A stretch of DNA of 21,975 nt. Source: Plantago elongata. Taxonomy: Eukaryota; Streptophyta; Magnoliopsida; Lamiales; Plantaginaceae. Below the pieces are notes generated by a model. It was not told the DNA's origin, did not search any database, and was given only the letters and a program-made list of their open reading frames with translations. Within the stretch, counting starts at the first letter, position 1, and each line of letters starts with the position of its first letter. The position numbers were made by a program, and so were the translations under genes. Shown here one piece after another: positions 19,920 through 21,975 of this stretch. The DNA lies in the NCBI GenBank assembly GCA_036897095.1, contig JAYMSP010002902.1:1-21975 (forward strand), given 5' to 3'.

Positions 19920-20741
19920 CTAAGCCACATTTAGTCCATACACCACCCCTGCATGCTTCTCATGCTCACCATTGGGAAAGAACCAAGCCCTCATCTTCAG
20001 AAACACATGCCACGTCAACAAACTATCCGACCCGGCCTGATGCGAATTCCCAGCTTCCCGGTACACGCCCAATATCCCCGCCACCTTCTCCAACCCCCCA
20101 TACAACGAGTTACAAAACTCCATCAAATACCTCAAGTCAAACACATTCCTCCCAAAGAACACTCTATGCAACTCCATAAACTCGCCTAATCCGCTCGGCA
20201 ACGCACGGTGCGTCAGAACTTTCAAAACGTAAGCAAAGTCGTACGCGCTCTGAAACGCCACCCAAGTCACGTCCTCATTCAGAACCAGACCGGACGACAT
20301 TATCTCCTCCGCGAACCGTGCCGAGTCAACACCGTACGCCCGATTCTCCTCGAAATCGATCCCGTGGTTCCTAAGCAATTCGATCGAGCTCGCTTTGTGA
20401 AGATCAGTGGCCAAATCGAAATCGGAGAAGTTGAATTGCCAGACATAGGTGAATTCCGTGCCGAGATCCGGTAAATTCCCGGCCGAATCGGAGAGAGTGA
20501 GGCCGAGCTGGATGAGCTTGAGAGCGTCGACGTTCGACTTGAGCAGATTGTAATTCTCATCCGGAGAGCGGTGGCGAAACGAGTCGGTTGAAGATTCGTA
20601 GATGTTGCCGGGGAATTCAGTGTCCATGGAGACGAAGGGGTAGCTATCGATTAGGTGGGAGAGGTGGCTGACTTCGGAAACTAGGTTGTGTGACCAGACG
20701 TTGCGGATCTGTATCGGCTTCCTCTTGCCTTTGAACGACAT
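19920..20741 (-). CDS. CAF1-11: CAF1/POP2-type poly(A) ribonuclease (CCR4-NOT deadenylase)
   Basis: An intronless gene for 273 residues, the usual size for plant CAF1. The enzyme removes poly(A) tails 3' to 5' as a catalytic subunit of the CCR4-NOT complex in the cytoplasm. In plants these genes act in stress and wound responses. The DEDD nuclease fold is complete. The MDTEFPG motif supplies D40 and E42, AFQSAYDFAYVLKVL supplies D168, and HQAGSDSLLT supplies H234 and D239. The N-terminal segment IQIRNVWSHNLVSE is the standard CAF1 opening. Lack of introns is typical of plant CAF1 genes. It faces the OVATE gene, tail to tail. The CAF1-11 (CAF1b) symbol relies on closeness to E2FB as in Arabidopsis; CAF1-9 or CAF1-10 type cannot be excluded without a tree. 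Confidence 0.93.
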   Translation of the reverse strand: MSFKGKRKPIQIRNVWSHNLVSEVSHLSHLIDSYPFVSMDTEFPGNIYESSTDSFRHRSPDENYNLLKSNVDALKLIQLGLTLSDSAGNLPDLGTEFTYVWQFNFSDFDLATDLHKASSIELLRNHGIDFEENRAYGVDSARFAEEIMSSGLVLNEDVTWVAFQSAYDFAYVLKVLTHRALPSGLGEFMELHRVFFGRNVFDLRYLMEFCNSLYGGLEKVAGILGVYREAGNSHQAGSDSLLTWHVFLKMRAWFFPNGEHEKHAGVVYGLNVA

Positions 20742-20802
20742 CGTTTCTGGATTTTTTTTTTTTTATAAATTGGGTTTCTTGGTGAAGAAGAGAGGTGGTG
20801 TG

Positions 20803-20810
20803 GTTTTATA
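20803..20810 (-). promoter_or_regulatory. Likely TATA box of the CAF1 gene
   Basis: The minus strand reads TATAAAAC about 65 bases before the ATG, giving a predicted leader of about 30-40 bases that includes an A-rich stretch (poly-T on the plus strand, about 20750-20764). A second TTTATAAAA at 20761-20770 is too close to the ATG to be the main box. Confidence 0.5.
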
Positions 20811-20829
20811 AGCTATGGCGACGACTTTT

Positions 20830-21767
20830 ACTGTCGAGGGGAAAAGAGGTTCGGTGAAGAAACTGGAAAAGGGAGGATTTCAAAGAGATTCCAGTTTGGA
20901 ACGTGCTCTTTTTGCACTATCCAAGCTACTAGTGGTCTTATTCTTTTAGGCCCCAAATGTTAAATTACATATATGCCCCAAATATTTTTCTTAATTGCAT
21001 GTTATGCCCGTAGCTTTTAGAGAGCTATATAAAAACGTGAGTGTTGATGTATGGGTGGTCTTCGCTCATCCTGAAATCGTTGTATGCGTATGTAAATTTA
21101 TCTTTTTTATGTCTTCTAGGTGGGGATCTTTGATTCGTGTCAATTGGAATATGTTTGATTCTTCTTGTTTACGTAGATTTTTATATGTTTTCTTATAATT
21201 TTATTCTTCTTATTTGATTTTTCTTAAATTCTCATTCCTTTTCTTCTTTACTTTTTCATCTCTTTCTAATGTTATTCTATTTCTTCACACATGTAAATAC
21301 ACTTGGAAGACAATTTTCTCAAAAAGTTGTTTATTTATTTATTTTAAATGTTATAAAATATATCAAGTGTTAGTTTACTATAAATAGGTAAAAAAGATAA
21401 AGAGAATGACAATGTTCAAAATAACCTTTAAGAAAAAAATGTTCAAGATAAATCCTAAGATTCAAATCCAATCCACTAAAACAATGTTTGAGTTCAAGAT
21501 CAAGCCCATTCGTGGTGTTGCCCTAATATTGTACACCAATATATAAAGCTTATGTTAGTTTTTCTTAGAAAAATAAATGTGAGAAAATTAATATTTTTAC
21601 CAACATTGAATATTTCATAATTATAACTTATATAGATTCTCACTCACGCGTAATATAAATTGAATGTGTTTAGGTAATATATTAAACATTATGAATGCTG
21701 ATATATTTAACAACTTTAACTCTAAATTCAGTTGATTGTATAAAAAATTGAACGGAAAAATCACTTA
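20830..21767. other. Upstream region of CAF1 and intergenic DNA, no gene seen
   Basis: The frame at 20995-21198 has no domain. The last 400 bases are AT-rich. I see no recognisable regulatory site or element before the MITE at 21768. Confidence 0.5.
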
Positions 21768-21975
21768 GCGGTTGATTGGCATGACACTTAAATGCTCCGA
21801 TTTAAATGCCTGAATAGTAATCGGAATTGTAGTGGGATTGTTAAAATTAATGTTTGGTATATAATTGTAATTGGATAGGGTATTATAGGTTTGTTATATA
21901 GGTTGTGTAAGTGATAAATGATTGGTGTAAGTATGATGTGATTGGTATTGAGATTTGATAAAATATGTATGAATA
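21768..21975 (+). mobile_element. Tourist-like (PIF/Harbinger) MITE, cut by the window end
   Basis: Starts GCGGTTGATTGGCATGACAC directly after TTA (21765-21767), as expected for a PIF/Harbinger target site. About 135 bases match the copy at 3624-3758 in inverted orientation at close to 90 percent by eye, then the two diverge. The right end is beyond the window, so size and completeness are unknown. No coding sequence in the visible part. Confidence 0.75.

Noticed and set aside
20208-20560. Frames overlapping CAF1 (20208-20474 plus, 20300-20560 minus, 19953-20189 plus)
   Set aside because: They overlap the well-supported CAF1 frame and show no domain.
1-21975. tRNA, rRNA or snRNA genes and CRISPR arrays
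   Set aside because: No cloverleaf with intact A and B boxes, no rRNA-like stretch and no regularly spaced repeats were seen on either strand.

Overview
This is a nuclear plant window, most likely from a eudicot. Its genes have plant-only domain architectures: a nepenthesin-type aspartyl protease, an OVATE family protein, and an E2F closest to plant E2FB. Introns follow GT..AG rules and are AT-rich. The gaps hold plant-type MITEs (Tourist-like and Stowaway-like), a decayed plant L1-type LINE and simple repeats. I cannot name the species from the sequence.

Layout. 1-930: AT-rich, no gene. 930-2395: an intact, single-exon, secreted aspartyl protease gene on the minus strand. 2400-7500: intergenic DNA with a Tourist-like MITE relic (3561-3758), a Stowaway-like MITE with TA duplications (5386-5634), another inverted-repeat element (5882-6040) and an AAT microsatellite. 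7527-8774: 5'-truncated, broken LINE (reverse transcriptase C-terminus and RT-associated zinc-finger domain). 10071-16150: the E2F gene on the plus strand. I resolved 14 coding exons that join in phase to 450 residues, preceded by a pyrimidine-rich, AUG-free leader. 16150-18420: intergenic, with a complete 153-bp Tourist-like MITE flanked by TTA, an 18-bp perfect palindrome, a TA microsatellite and a SINE-like relic. 18421-19024: small OVATE family protein, plus strand. 19025-19919: convergent gap with a C-tract. 19920-20810: intronless CAF1-type deadenylase, minus strand. 21768 to the end: a Tourist-like MITE cut by the window edge.

How the genes relate. They do not form one pathway: E2F controls S-phase genes, the OVATE protein is a growth-related transcriptional regulator, CAF1 shortens mRNA poly(A) tails, and the protease acts outside the cytosol. 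The order E2FB - OFP - CAF1 does match, as I remember the Arabidopsis locus numbers, At5g22220 (E2FB), At5g22240 (OFP10) and At5g22250 (CAF1b). This looks like an old conserved block, and it is the most informative observation here. I found no undescribed system, and most of the rest is ordinary plant euchromatin.
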